A DNA stretch of 64,000 bases from Hsuehochloa calcarea (GCA_036346395.1 CM070603.1:25949045-26013044), one strand, 5' to 3'; shown: positions 22,026 through 33,549, numbered from the stretch's first letter. Numbers and translations are program-made. Notes: a model not told the origin generated them from the sequence alone.

Positions 22026-22950
22026 AGAGGGGCAGTAGATCGAAAAACAGGAGGTGTGGCTGTCTTGGCTTTCCCCAGCGTCGATCTCGATGTAGACATA
22101 CTTCCAAAGTTGCTCCTAGTCCTTTGTTGTCTACCCTGCAATACTTTTTCTGCCAAACAAGCAAGCTGGAACAACCTATTGATGTCGTTATGCTCTTTGT
22201 AGTCAACTATGTCCTGAATTTCACGCCTTGAGCCACCATAAAAACGAGCCATCTTATCCTCCTCATCCTCAACAACATTACAACGCAGCATGTCTATTTG
22301 TAGTTCTTGATAATATTCCTCGATAGATCTATTACCTTAGTCTAAGCGCTGCAATTTCTTATGCATATCACGTTTAAAAGTAGGAGGAACAAATCTAGCA
22401 CGCATAGCTATCTTCATTCTATCCCATGTATCAGGTGTTAAACCAGAATTAACTACTTGATTCCACCAAATGAAAGCAAAATCTTTAAATTCACTAGTAG
22501 CTTGTGTGACTCTATGCACTTCAGGAACTAGATGGGCATTAAGTTTTTGTTCAACTGTCATCTCCCAATCTAGATAAATTTCAGCATCATAAACACCCGC
22601 AAAAGATGGTATGATAAAGTTAAATTTAGCAAATGGGCCATCATTAGCACGAGCATTGTGGTGCTAAAAATTATTACATACCATACCATGACGGTTGTGA
22701 TGTAGGCGGTGTTGTTGACGTGCATCTTGGTCAGCAAACACAACGCTGGTATCACGGTTTCTTCTCTCATTATCACCTCCCTCCTCAAGATCTTGGGCTG
22801 CATCGTGATCATACTCACGTCCAATGTTTGGTGGCCGGTTCACAATTCTTTCAAGGCGTGTAGTGAGCGCTGCAATGTGATCGTGGTAGCTTGAAGCTTC
22901 CTGTCGATGTCCTCATGAATGGTAGTGCTTTGTTCATCCAAGAACGTCAT
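22026..22950 (-). pseudogene. Gag N-terminal (retrotrans_gag) part, frameshifted
   Basis: Minus-strand frames give the usual grass gypsy gag order: a charged DIDRKLQATTITLQ region, NERRNRDTSVVFADQDARQQ, YLDWEMTVEQKLNAHL, FKDFAFIWWNQVV, MKIAMRARFVPPTFKRDM, then after a stop (TAG near 22335) IEEYYQELQIDMLRCNVVED, MARFYGGSRREIQDIV and LFQLACLAEKVLQGR. WWNQ and YYQELQ are the core capsid motifs. At least two frame breaks and a stop separate it from the intact zinc-knuckle frame at 20829-22025. Confidence 0.75.
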
Positions 22951-23639
22951 AAGCTCTCCCTTTACAACACACTCTTTCTCATCAGACGTCTCACCTACCA
23001 TAGTTAGCAAAAAATAAAAGACAACATAAAGATATTATCCCTATCAACTACTAGGTGATGGAAGGTGGAAACACACACTCTCAAGCGTCTTACCACACTC
23101 TTATAAGTGTTCTTACCAACGCAGCAGGTGGTACGACCGGTGGCTGGTTCGTGATACCATGTCGAGAGTGGGTATAATTGCAAGAGGGGACTGTTCTGAT
23201 CAAGAGTAGATGGAACTCGGAAGGCACAATATGTAGCAAGGATTAGCAAAAACCGTAACCTAATTAGCAAAGTTGAATAATGGTCCAAAGTACCTGTCAC
23301 GATTGCTGGTCTAAAAAGTGTCCCTAGCCCTAACACAACACTGATCGATAACAAGGACTAGATACAAAGGATTCAAAGGATGCAAGGCTGGGAGTGGTCG
23401 TAGACCAACTGGGGGTGGTCGATTTGAATCTTCTTCACTTGGGGTGGTCGATTTGCTTCTTCTTCTCTCTCTTTCTTTTGACTGCTGAAACCCAACCTAG
23501 GGTTTTTTTTTTGACTGCCGAAACCCAACCTAGGGTTCCTCTTTTTTTTGCGAATGTGACCTTGACTCAAAACTCTTCAAAAACACTCTTCTGGGTCTAT
23601 GGATATATATAGGTCACAAACTTTTTATAGAAGCCAGGG

Positions 23640-23890
23640 GTATACAGGTGATTAAAAGATACTCTCTCTCTCTCTCTGAACTTTGGCTAGCTCCGTTCGG
23701 TTATGGAAAATCTTCTCGGACTTTGGGTGGCAGGCACGATATGATGAGTGTGTGGGGTGTCCGAGAGCAACAAGAAATAAATAGGGTTGTCGGGGCGAAA
23801 ATGAGTAGATGGTCGAACCCGAGTAGGTGGTCGAATTCGAGTAGGTGGTCGAACACGAGGTGGTCGAAAGGGGGGGGGTTCGAATAGGTG
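23640..23890. repeat. GGTCGAA minisatellite in element leader
   Basis: Four to five tandem units around GAGTAGGTGGTCGAA (about 15-18 bp) at 23805-23890. They lie in the untranslated leader between the primer site and gag. Confidence 0.7.
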
Positions 23891-24167
23891 GTGGCGCGGC
23901 CAGGATGGATGGTGGAACGGCGAGCGACGATATTGACTAGAAACTAAGAACACGACTCTAAACCAGCAACACGACTTAGACAAAGGACACCAATTCAACA
24001 ACGTGAAACAAAGAACGGAAATTGCAAAGGCACAATGGGTGATGGGACAGCGGAAGAACACGATGAACAAAAAAAATATTTTTGTGGGCAATTTTCTGAA
24101 GCTTTAGGACGATGGAAAAAACAACTAATCTAAAAGGGAAAATTGTGATTACGTAATCGCAAGTTTT

Positions 24168-24179
24168 GCTCTGATACCA
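24168..24179 (-). promoter_or_regulatory. Primer binding site of gag-only element
   Basis: On the minus strand TGGTATCAGAGC lies two bases after the 5' LTR end (CTTATCA). It is the usual initiator-Met-tRNA-type primer site of plant LTR elements. Confidence 0.85.
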
Positions 24180-24181
24180 AC

Positions 24182-25006
24182 TGATAAGTCTATGGCCCGA
24201 TCTTCCGAAAGGTATTAATAAGTCGATTGTGGAGATCTCGATGTTGATGATCCAAAGGCTCCGACCAAACAGATCGAACCCCTCGCAATCACTACACCAC
24301 TGCTCCGATGGTTATCAACCGTGCCGAACGCGGTTGACCTCGCCAAGAAGGCTATCTCCTGCATACAAATCGAGAACACAAGCAAGAAAGTAGAAGATGC
24401 AATCTGATATTGTACTGCGAATATAGATGAAGCTCACAATGTGGGGTTCCTCAACCGAACGTGCGGTGAGACTGCTAAGCAGAATAATCTCAAAGAAAAA
24501 CCCACCCTAAACTATGACGGCTACTGTATATATAGAGGGGGACGTGAGGTCGATCTAGGGTTGTGTAGCCGTGGAAAGAGGCGTACACAACCTGGGCTCT
24601 GACCTCGACACGCTTACAAGGCCCTATTAGGCCTAAAACGGTGACACAACACGTTATTCACTGTTCATATCGCGTATCTCTGGTAGAAGACCTAGTCGTA
24701 GGACTGGTCCTGGGGTGGTCTTGACGAGTCCATGCCATCTCTGGTCGTAGATTGTGTCCAACGAGTACTGTGCTCGCTTCTCTGGTCGTAGATTGCTCCC
24801 AACGAGTCCTGGCTAACCGAGTACTAGTGAAACTAGTCGTAGGACTTCTTAAAGTGGTCGTAGACCCTGCGAAATTGGTTGTAGACCTTCTTGAACTAGT
24901 CGTAGTCCTAGATTCCTGCTAAATAAGTTGACGCGTACGAGCTCTTGTAATTGGAATAGCAAGCATAGCAAATGTGGTTATATCCACAGGGGTCATGTCC
25001 TCATCA
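24182..25006 (-). repeat. 5' LTR of gag-only element
   Basis: Pairs with 19643-20434. A TATATATA box (minus strand, about 24527-24538) would start the element's transcript. It is longer than the other LTR by about 33 bp because of an extra CTGGTCGTAGATTG-type unit near 24740. Confidence 0.9.
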
Positions 25007-25011
25007 CACCG

Positions 25012-25159
25012 GTTGGCCCTTAAAGCACGCAAGACGGTATATGTCACGCAGTAGGCGCATAAACCGACATGAAGTAACTCTACATATGGGTTGTAGTAAA
25101 AGGAGGATGGGTTGGGAGATGTGGTAAAATAAGACAGTTAATAGTAAATCATGGAAACA
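25012..25159 (-). other. Probable intron of FAR1-type gene
   Basis: Contains TAGTAAAAGG, GGTAAAATAAG and ATAGTAAATC, like the other non-coding segments of this element. A GTACGT donor-like site follows the upstream exon. About 148 bp. Confidence 0.4.
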
Positions 25160-25471
25160 ACCGAAGTAATTGCGTATAGAAGTTACGGTAAACCTTTTTT
25201 GGTCTACGTACCGTGGAGCAGTGCGTCTCTTGAGCCTCGGAGTGCTTCCTTTTCTGCAGCATCTGGTGCATCTTTTGCACGAATTGGTGGAGTAAAGTCA
25301 AGTTATCCACGAAGTTCTACTTTACCATCTTATTCATACTACCGCTTTTCTATGTGCATGTCATCCTACCGCAGTAGGCATCCTTGAAGTACGCCGCGAT
25401 CCACCTTTCGCGAGAGTCATTGAGGCTAGCAATAGCTTGCATCTACTCGAGGCTGTACTCTCTCACCAATT
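25160..25471 (-). pseudogene. FAR1-type transposase, DDE-core exon piece
   Basis: The minus strand reads LVREYSLE, a stop, then MQAIASLNDSRERWIAAYFK and DAYCGRMTCT, a stop, SGSMNKMVK, a stop, and NFVDNLTLLHQFVQKMHQML. The series R-E-RW-x-AYFKD-x-YCG-MT-T followed by S-SMN and LHQF is diagnostic for FAR1/FRS-like MULE transposases. Three in-frame stops show decay. Its 5' side is broken by the solo LTR; on the far side the gene continues with EFENA at 28690. Confidence 0.75.
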
Positions 25472-26140
25472 TGTAATAGCCCATATTTCTTTTCCCAGAT
25501 AAAAAAATTAATTACTTTATGGAATTTTCTGAATTTTTGAAAGCTTTCTCCTAATTATTTTAAAAGCCAAAATAAACTATTTGTAAAAAAAATACCAATT
25601 ATGAGTTGGAAATATTTTATTTAAGTTCAAAATAACTCAGGGAATTTATGTGAATTTTTCCATGATTTTTTGGACTTTATTTGCTATTTTCTAAAGCCTA
25701 AATAAATTAACTGAATTATTTAAAATGTTAAATCAAATAAAAATATAAAACAGTCCCAGGCTGAATTCCTCTGGCCCATTCCTATTTTCCCGCACCTCTG
25801 GCCCAGTTCCCCCACCCACTGCCATTTCTTCCGCCCCAGCTACACCGTCGACTAGCCTTTCCTCTCTCTCTCTCTCTCTCTTCAGCCCCGACCCCACCTG
25901 TCATCTTCGACCTCTCCTTCGTCTTCCTCTATCTGAGCTAGAGCACCACCAATCCCGGTCGTAAAGCACATTGATGTGTCCGTTTCCACTCGAGATGGTT
26001 CTCAATAATTACCACGATCACCTTTCACTCACTGCCGCACTCAATCGATTGTTTCTCCATCTTTACTCGCTTTACTCATCGCCACCGCATTGGCCATTAT
26101 TTCCCGCGCACGTCCTCGGCGTTCCGGCTACTCCTTGCCC

Positions 26141-26148
26141 TATAAAAG
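26141..26148 (+). promoter_or_regulatory. TATA box of solo LTR
   Basis: TATAAAAG in the context CTTGCCC-TATAAAAG-GGGGCAC, following a C-rich U3. Confidence 0.6.
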
Positions 26149-26580
26149 GGGGCACAACCTTCGCATTTCATCCCTCACTCCATTCCTCGCAACCACGACC
26201 ACACTGCCCGTTTCTATCCGCTGGAATTGAAGCCGAAGCTCCTTTGCCGCCAGCACTAGCACTGCCAATTGTGCCACCATCTGTTGATCTCTGATGTCAT
26301 CGTCTACACCAGGAGCTTCGCTACGTCGTGTTCTACCTCAGGCGCACTTCTTCTTTGCCGGAGGACTGTCAGAGCATCGTCGCCACCAGAATTCGTGCCC
26401 CGCCGCGCCAAACCTTCCCGCCGTCGGCACTCCATTGTGCTTCGCCACCGTAGGGTATCGCATAAGGTTCAACATCATCTCTTCTTCTTTTTGCGCACCT
26501 TCGCATAGCTTGCCGTGGCACGTAGCGCCGACGAGCTTGTAGTCGAGCACCGCCGCTGCTGCCAAAGGTAGTTGTAGCTT

Positions 26581-26930
26581 CCTTTGACTAGATAGTCGTA
26601 GCTTCCGTCGAATAGATAGTCGTAGCTTAATTTCGACCACGTAGTCGTAGTTCCTTCGAATAGATAGTCGTAGCTTTTGTCGAATAGTTAGTCGTAGCTT
26701 CCTTCGAGTAGGTAGTCGTAGCTTTCCTTTGACTAGATAGTCGTAGCCTTCGTTCGACTAGTGTAGTCGTAATCTCTTTCGACCAACGTACTCGGAAGTG
26801 AACAGTACTCGAAGATGCACCATACTCAAACGATGGACAGCACTCGAAAGTGAACAGTACTCTAACCATTTACAATACTCGAAAGTGAACAGTACTCAGA
26901 GGAGAACCGTACTCAGAGGTTAACAGTACT
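26581..26930. repeat. 24-bp minisatellite plus GTACTCG array in LTR
   Basis: From 26581 to about 26773, eight units of 24 bp on the pattern CCTTCGAATAGATAGTCGTA-GCTT follow each other with few gaps. They run into a looser array of GAACAGTACTC and GAAAGTGAACAGTACTC words to about 26930. Both lie downstream of the TATA box, so they would be transcribed. Confidence 0.85.
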
Positions 26931-28680
26931 CAGAATTCTATCTGTTCTTGAGATATCCAAACTTCCAGATGTTCGTTCTCCTTCATACGAACTCCGAATC
27001 CGTCGATTCTTGTTCCTAAATCTATATAAATTCAATATCTATTTTTCAGAACTAAAATTATTTAATTTAAAGTTTATTTGTATTTGTATTTATTTGTATT
27101 TGTTGGTTCTTGTTGTATTTTTGCGTATAGATTTCGACAACTCCTAAGAATTTGAGGTAGTTGAAGAAGAAGAATTCGAGCAAGCCAAGTTATACCTTTG
27201 ACCATATTGACCCTATTATTTTTTAAATTATTTAAATTAAATTTTAAATTATTATCGCATTCATATTTATATTCTGTTATTTTAAATTTCTATTTTAAAG
27301 TTCTAGTTACACTATTCCCTTTGTATGACCAATATTGATGTTTGAACGGTATTTCCCTTGTCTCCATAGTTAAAATAAAATTTAAAAATGATATACTTAG
27401 ACAATGCTTAGACCAAAATCTTGAATTTGGGGAGTTTAGCCAAAATTATTCAAATTTGATTCAAATTGAGTCTATGGTATTGTCTTACTATAGAAATTTT
27501 AGAAACATCTTTTACTTGCAAATTAAATTAAAATGTTTTAGACTCGAGCAAAATGGATGATTGGTTTGGTGCAAGTCAATGCATAGGATCAATCCATTTT
27601 CATGATCGAGTCTAGGGTTGTGGAATGTTGCCCGGGTTAGTTAAGAACCGGTCTTCGAGTCGCATCTTGCAAAGCTCCATCGTACTACCACATGTCCTGT
27701 ATGGGCAGGACTAGGCTAAATAATTTATAATACCTCATTGTTGTTTATGCCATATTGATGTGTGGGTGTCGGCTAAACAATAGTCCCACTTGGCGCAAGA
27801 CGGGGCTTTCGGCGGGTAGTTAACCCAATGGAGGTGAAACCTTAGCGAGCATAATAACCTTGGAGTAGAGCATTGTAAAGACCTTGATGCATGCTCTAGA
27901 CTTCTTACCTAAGGTAGTGAGCAGTGCTATCAACGGATGCCAAACAAACTAGAGAGATCGTATTGTGTAGGTAAAGTTGTACAAATTCTTCAGAGTGTAA
28001 AACTATTCGAATAGCCATGTCCATGGCCATGGACATGCTGAGCAAAACCACACCAATTTAGAATTTGGTTTTGATTTTGAAATTGATTTAGTAAATATTT
28101 TTGGGATGGTTAATCCTTGTGGTAAAATTGGGCGGTTAGCCATGTGATAGGAGGATATCCTTCACCATTCTTAATTGAAGGTTATCCACAATAAAATTAT
28201 AAATTTAAAAAATCTAATTTTAATTATGGATTAAAGAATTGCCTTGAACTTAGTAAAAGTTTTTAAACATGAAAATGCATCTTTGTGCAAAATAACCATA
28301 CACCATTCCCTTTGATATTATCCAACATGCATTATATTTTGTTAATTGGGTGTAATTTGCGAGTACGGTTGTTGTGCTCACTCTTGCTGAATAAAATTTA
28401 TTCAGGTGAAGAATATTACCAGGACGGTGAGGATCAAGACGACTAGGCAACTCCCCAAGACAATTGCCAGTAGCGAATTGTGTGGCCTACCTATTTAATT
28501 TGCTTCCGTTGTTTCTTTATATTTGGCCTTGTGTCTGATTTTGTAATAAACTATGATTATCAATTAATAAATATGGGATATGATTTCGCTATCACTTTTG
28601 TTTGACTGTGTACACTAGCTATTCCTGGAATAGTGTATGAAACACAGATAATCTGGGATCCTTCTTTTCCAAGTTCGACA

Positions 28681-28890
28681 CAGATCCTCTCACGCATTCT
28701 CGAACTCTCTCAGAGTAAGCAAACTGTTTATAACGGAAACCAAATTCTCCTTCAACCCGTTGTGCTCCGCGTATAGCTTGTTCATGTTATGTTTGTACTT
28801 CTTTAGCACACGACACCTACATAACCGGTGTTGCGTGTGGGGGGAGATGCGCGGGATGGCAGCCGCTATGGTCGGGTCCTGATCTACAGT
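28681..28890 (-). pseudogene. FAR1-type transposase, catalytic DQD exon piece
   Basis: A minus-strand exon begins after the acceptor ACTGTAG with DQDPTIAAAIPRISPHTQHR, then LCRCRVLKKYKHNMNKLY, NLVSVINSLLTLREFENA and a stop where the family has Trp. The D-QD-x(3)-AI-x(3)-P-x-T-HR-C block carries the second catalytic Asp of the MULE DDE core; the family's WH after HRLC is changed to RC-RV. Upstream exons (first Asp, FAR1 zinc finger) were not found. Confidence 0.75.
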
Positions 28891-29145
28891 ATAATAAAAC
28901 ACATTAGGCAATAAACCTTAGGTAGAGATGCAGTAATTGCCAACATTGACAATACATTCAGCATAGATAAAGAAAACAAAGTAAACACACATGCTATGGA
29001 TAGTAAACGTGAGTGCTATAGGAGGTAATTAGATTAGAACAGTAAGAAAATCATCAGTTAGCATGCAGATGGGGTCCTTGCCCTCCATGCAAGACTAAAT
29101 TTGCATATTGGTGACTCTGAGGCTGAAGAGAAGAATTTAATATGC
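28891..29145. repeat. AGTAAA-rich segment at right side of FAR1-type element
   Basis: Intron-like DNA upstream of the DQD exon, with AAAGTAAAC, ATAGTAAACG and AACAGTAAG words. No further exon was recognised, so the gene's 5' half is missing here. Confidence 0.45.
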
Positions 29146-29660
29146 TAAAAACCCGGGAGACTGGAACTGCAGTGTTCGAACGAGAATGAAGAGGAACTTT
29201 TAACGGAAATGAATTTGCTCCAATAAGAATTGGAACCTTCTTGCTCGGGGCTGATCGAACAACCTCTGCAAAAGATTTTTTTTCTTACGATGAACAATTG
29301 TCTATTTATTATTTTGTTCCTCAGTCCACATACGAAATTCTCGTTGCCAATGGGCTCCTCCATTACCCCAAAGACTGATGTAAAATGCAAAATATTTACA
29401 GGAAAATCTTCTAAGATTGTAAATGAAGAAACCAACATCTTTTGAAGCAACCCGAAGAATAGAGTTGAACCACTTTAAAAGCAAAATCATTTCCACCAAG
29501 ACATGATTGAAGCAAAAGACTCACCACATCCTCTGAGAGACGAAAGCGTGGTCGGTAAATGGAGGCCACCAAATAGAATTCCTGAAGACCACGACCATGC
29601 GAGAAAACCACTGCGGATCCAAAACGTCTCCAGATCTCTTCCAGCAATCCCAATCATGGG
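29146..29660 (-). pseudogene. LINE ORF1-like (DUF4283-type) fragment
   Basis: The minus strand reads IWRRFGSAVVFSHGRGLQEF, YLVASIYRPRFRLSEDVVSL and LLQSCLGGNDFAFKVVQL; a different frame continues FCRGC and KKSFAEVVRSAPSKK. The GR-GL-EF-LV-S-R-F-L-E block followed by SFAEVVR is widespread in grass genomes in the N-terminal part of LINE ORF1 or zinc-knuckle DUF4283 proteins. Several frameshifts; no reverse transcriptase nearby. The call is by pattern memory. Confidence 0.45.
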
Positions 29661-30309
29661 CTTTAATCAAGCCTAGAGGGATCACAAAGAGAGGTTAAAG
29701 CTTAAAAAGTGAGGTAAACTTTAAATCTAGATGAGCTAGTAGTCTCATGTAACAACCCATTAATCAAACTCAAGTCTTAAGCATGTGGCATGCTTGGATC
29801 ATACTTCTTTTCAATGAAGGCATGCTTGTAGCATTCTTCTTTTCAATTGTGGCATACTTGAAGCATACTTCTTGTCATTGGAGCACATTTGATTCTCTTT
29901 TTTGTTGTATACATAAATATGTATGGTATGCTTGAAGCATACATCTTTTCAATTTTCTCTTTCTCATTTCTTTTCTTTTTATAACATGCCTAAATGAGTG
30001 AACATAAAAGGATTACAATAAGAGACATATGAGCCTCAAAATCAAGATTTAAAATAAGACTTTCAATTAAGCTAATCCTCGTCGATAAACATCGCAAAGT
30101 AATAATTATAATCAATCTAGTCATAATATCCCGCCATGTCAGTTTTAGTTCAAATATGGCAAAGAAATTATAACCAGTCATAATCAAAGCTAGACAACAT
30201 ATGAGTAAAAATGATAAAAAGATCTCTACACCTCAATTTATTTCAATGGCTAGGACTTGATGAATTGTTTGACAAGTATAATAAATAATTTTTCTGACAG
30301 TTTAAAAAA
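29661..30309. other. Unassigned sequence with short repeats
   Basis: Between 29770 and 29970 the words GCATACTTGAAGCATAC, CTTCTTTTCAATT and GCATGCTTG recur, giving a diffuse repeat. The rest is A/T-rich. It lies where the 3' LTR of the adjacent copia element should be, but it does not resemble the element's 5' LTR. Confidence 0.4.
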
Positions 30310-33300
30310 CAAGGCCCCCCTCAAAATAAACCCAAGGATGAAACACACCCAACTCACTTCGTAAAATAGCAAACCGTGCAGAATCAAGCGGTTTTGTGAT
30401 AATATCAGCAACTTGAAAATATGTATCAATAGAATGCAAAAGAACATCTTCCTTTTCCACATGGTCTCTAAGAAAATGATACCGAATATCAATGTGTTTT
30501 ATTCATGAATATTGCATAGGATTTTTAGCAATACAAATAGCACTAGTGTTATCGTAGAAAAGTGGTACACTATCCAATTCTATACCAAAATCCTTAAGAG
30601 TAGCTGTCATCCAAAGCAATTGTGAGCAACAAGAAACGACAGCTACATATCCAGCCCCAGTAGTAGAAAGTGCATTAGACAACTGTTTTCTAGAACCCCA
30701 AGACACAAGAGATGCACCTAAAAAGTGACATGTGCCAGAAATACTCTTCCTATCAATTCTACAATCTCCAAAATCCGCATCTGAATAAACTCTAAGTGTA
30801 AGGCATGATGAAGAGGAATGTCATAGGTCAAATTCTAAGGTTGACTGAAGATACCTGATAAGTCGCTTAACTGCCTGACGATGTGAAGCACATGGGGAAG
30901 CTTGAAAGCGAGCATACAAATATACAACAAAGTGAATGTCTGGTCTTGAAGCAGTGAGATACCGAAGTGAACCAATCATGCTTCTGTATTATTTTTGATC
31001 AACTGTCTCTTCATCTTCGTCAGGGTCTAACATTGCAGTGGATCCCATTGGTGTGGAGACTAGTTTACTTGTCCCCATGTCAAAGCGATGAAGGAGATCA
31101 TTGGTGTACTTAGTTTGATGAACAAAGATACCCAACTTTGATTGCTTGATCTGAAAGCCTAGGAAGAAAGTGTGTTCTCCCATCATGCTCATCTCAAATT
31201 CCCTGTTCATAGTATCTGAAAACTTGGAAACAAGTGCATGAGAAGAACCACCAAAGATGATATCATCCACATAAATCTGAATGAGTAAAAGATCATTGCC
31301 ATGCTTGAGAGTAAACAATGTTTTATCTACATTACCCATTTGAAAGTCATTTTTAAGCAAATATCATTTAAACCTATCATACATGCCCTAGGTACTTGTT
31401 TTAAACCATATAAAGCTTTGGACAGTTTGCAGACATGATCAGGAAATTTAGGATTTTTTTAAACTAGGTGGTTGTCTGACATACACTTCTTCCTCAATAT
31501 AGTCATTAAGAAAAGCGCTCTTAACATCCATTTAATACAACCTGAAACACTTAGATGCAGCAAAACCTAAAAAAATTCTAATAGTTTCTAATCGAGCAAG
31601 AAGAGCAAAAGTTTCACAAAAATCAAGACTTTCTACCTGGGTAAATCCCTGAGCCACAAGTCTAGCCTTATTTTGAACAACAGCACCATCTCCACTTTAT
31701 TTATTCTTAAAAATATATTTTGTTCGAATAATATTATGACCATGAGGAGGTGAAACTAAAGTTCAGAATTTATTACGCTCAAAATTTTCTAATTCCTCAT
31801 GCATGGCATTAATCCAAGACTCATCAGATAAAACGTGACTTACATCTTGGGGTTCAAAAGAGGAAACAAAGGTAGCATAAGCATATGAGGCATCGGAGTG
31901 ATACCTATTGCGAAGAACACTCTCATCTAACTCACCAATCATTTGTTCAGGAGGATGATATCGTTGAATATGCAGAGGAGCCTGAGGTGTCGTAGGTGAC
32001 ATAGGTGTGCAGTAGTGGCATCTACCTCATTGGAGGTAGGATCAGAACCACTAGTCATAGACTCCATTGGTGTAGATATGTGTGTCGAAGTGTGAATCGG
32101 AGTTACCCTTTCATTGTCATCAGAGTCATAGAAGATGTCTTTCAGTGCGTCATTTACCTGTATACCTGCATTGTCAGATCTAGTGCCAGTACTAGCCTCA
32201 TCAAAAATGACCTCATAGGTCTCAGCAATTTTGTTTGTTTCAAAGTTGAATACACGATAGCCTCTAGTGTCAGTTGCATATCCAAGAAAAATATCATCTG
32301 AGGATCTAGATTTAAATTTATTAAGATTTCCATGTTTAAGAATGAAACATCGACATCCAAACACCCTCAAGTGAGAAATTTTAGGAGAATGATCAAAACG
32401 TAGTTTATAGGAAGTCTTATGCAATTTGGCTCGCAAAAATACTATATTAGAAATATAACAAGTAGTAGAAATAGGTTCAGCCCAAAACTTTCTAGGAGTA
32501 GCATGTTAACTTAACATCGTTCTATCCATCTCAACCAAAATTTTATTTTTGCGTTCTACAACACCATTTTGTTGTGGCACACACGCTAAAGAGAATTGAT
32601 GATCTAAACCTTTTTCAGAATAAAAAGACGCAAATGATGTGTTCTTGAATTCTGTTCCATTATCCCTTCTAATTGCTCTAAGTGCTCCTGGGAGTTCAGT
32701 GGCAAGTCTAAGGGCAAGCTCTCTAAAGTGACCAAAAACTTTGTCTTTAGATGCCATCTCACGAGTATCTAGAGTAATCATCAACAATAACAAGAACGTG
32801 CCATTTACCTCCAACCGACTGAACTCTAGTAAGACCTACAGTGCCCATGTGCAACAATAGACCAGGTGCATTAGTAATAACAAGTGTGAAAGGAGGATGC
32901 GATGCACATATCATCTTACTGTGATGACGGGGTGAACAAACAAAATCCATTGACTTTTTAATTTTAAGATTAGGCAATCCTCTAACAATATCCATATTAC
33001 CGATACGAGCAAGTTGATCAAAACCAATATGATATAGTCTACGGTGTGAGTGGAGTAAATCCTTAGAATCAGATGAAACAAGACACCTAAGATCAGAAGA
33101 TGATGAATATGAAAAGTCAACAAACGACTAACTCGAGTGATTTTGCATACTAGATCGCTAGATGAATCTAAAATGCAGCATGAATACTTTTTAAAGCTCA
33201 CCTCAAAATCATCATGTATCAGTTATATATGAAACTGAAAGTAGATTATACCTCAACTTACTAACAAGAGCAACATCTTTTAGTATGAATTTGTTGATGA

Positions 33301-33460
33301 TACGTACAATACCTTTTGCAAGAACTCGTCTTTGAGCATTGTCCCCAAATGTAATAATCTCATCACCGATGAGTGAGGGAGGAGAACCATCTAAAGTCTC
33401 CGGTTATGTGGCAAGAGGAACAGAAGTCAATGTACCATATGATCTCCTTCCACTTACAAC
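30310..33460 (-). pseudogene. Copia pol: protease-integrase-RT-RNase H
   Basis: Minus-strand order: protease remnant WYIDFCSSCHITGD, where the catalytic DSG has become DFC; FGDNAQRRVLAKGIVRI; ALVSKLRYNLLSVS; integrase with WHVLVIVDDYSRYSWV, FRELALRLATELPGALRAIR and RRDNGTEFKNTSF; SIRE-like linker with GYRVFNFETNKIAETYEVIF; RT with LIQIYVDDIIFGGSS and MNREFEMSMMGEHTFFLGFQ; RNase H with LFYDNTSAICIAKNPMQYS and IDIRYHFLRDHVEKEDVLL, closing TKPLDSARFAILRSELGV near 30330. Integrase and RT catalytic residues can be seen, but stops interrupt every domain. Confidence 0.85.
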
Positions 33461-33549
33461 GAGCCTACAAAGCACGAAAATCGTTGGTATCTTAGTACTG
33501 GGTTAGTCAATAAAGCTTTAGGTAACCAGTACTGAGATACGCAACAAAC

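Larger units (their letters stand above)
19643..25006 (-). mobile_element. Gypsy-type LTR retrotransposon with gag but no pol
   Basis: Two LTRs in the same orientation (19643-20434, 792 bp; 24182-25006, 825 bp) enclose a minus-strand interior. On the element's strand the LTR starts TGATGAGGACATGACC and ends GACTTATCA. A tRNA-type primer site TGGTATCAGAGC and a polypurine tract AAGAAGGGGAGGA sit at the expected ends. The flanking pentamers are CACCA and CACCG (one mismatch). The interior encodes gag followed by an unknown C-terminal domain; no reverse transcriptase, RNase H or integrase motif is present. It must depend on a related autonomous element. It is inserted in the FAR1-type gene. Confidence 0.85.
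25472..28680 (+). mobile_element. Solo LTR, 3.2 kb, in FAR1-type gene
   Basis: It starts TGTAATAGCCCATATTTC and ends CCAAGTTCGACA. It is related in plan to the LTR at 14689 (TATAAAAG at 26141-26148 about 670 bp in, then a long non-coding part; shared closing motif with CTAG, ATCCTGG-type and TAGTG words). The flanking pentamers CAATT and CAGAT agree at 3 of 5 positions, so the target duplication is decayed. The joined host reads EDL-VREYSLE. No internal retrotransposon sequence remains. Confidence 0.7.
11270..29060 (-). mobile_element. Shattered FAR1-type Mutator element hosting the nest
   Basis: Pieces of one minus-strand FAR1/MULE-type transposase gene occur in the right order at 28681-28890, 25160-25471 and 19200-19642, possibly with a distal exon at 12083-12601. 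They are separated by three identifiable insertions and by intron-like DNA studded with AGTAAA/TTTACT words. No terminal inverted repeats or 9-bp duplication could be identified, so both ends are approximate. Removing the insertions joins the coding blocks in frame at both LTR junctions, which is the main support for treating them as one gene. Confidence 0.6.
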
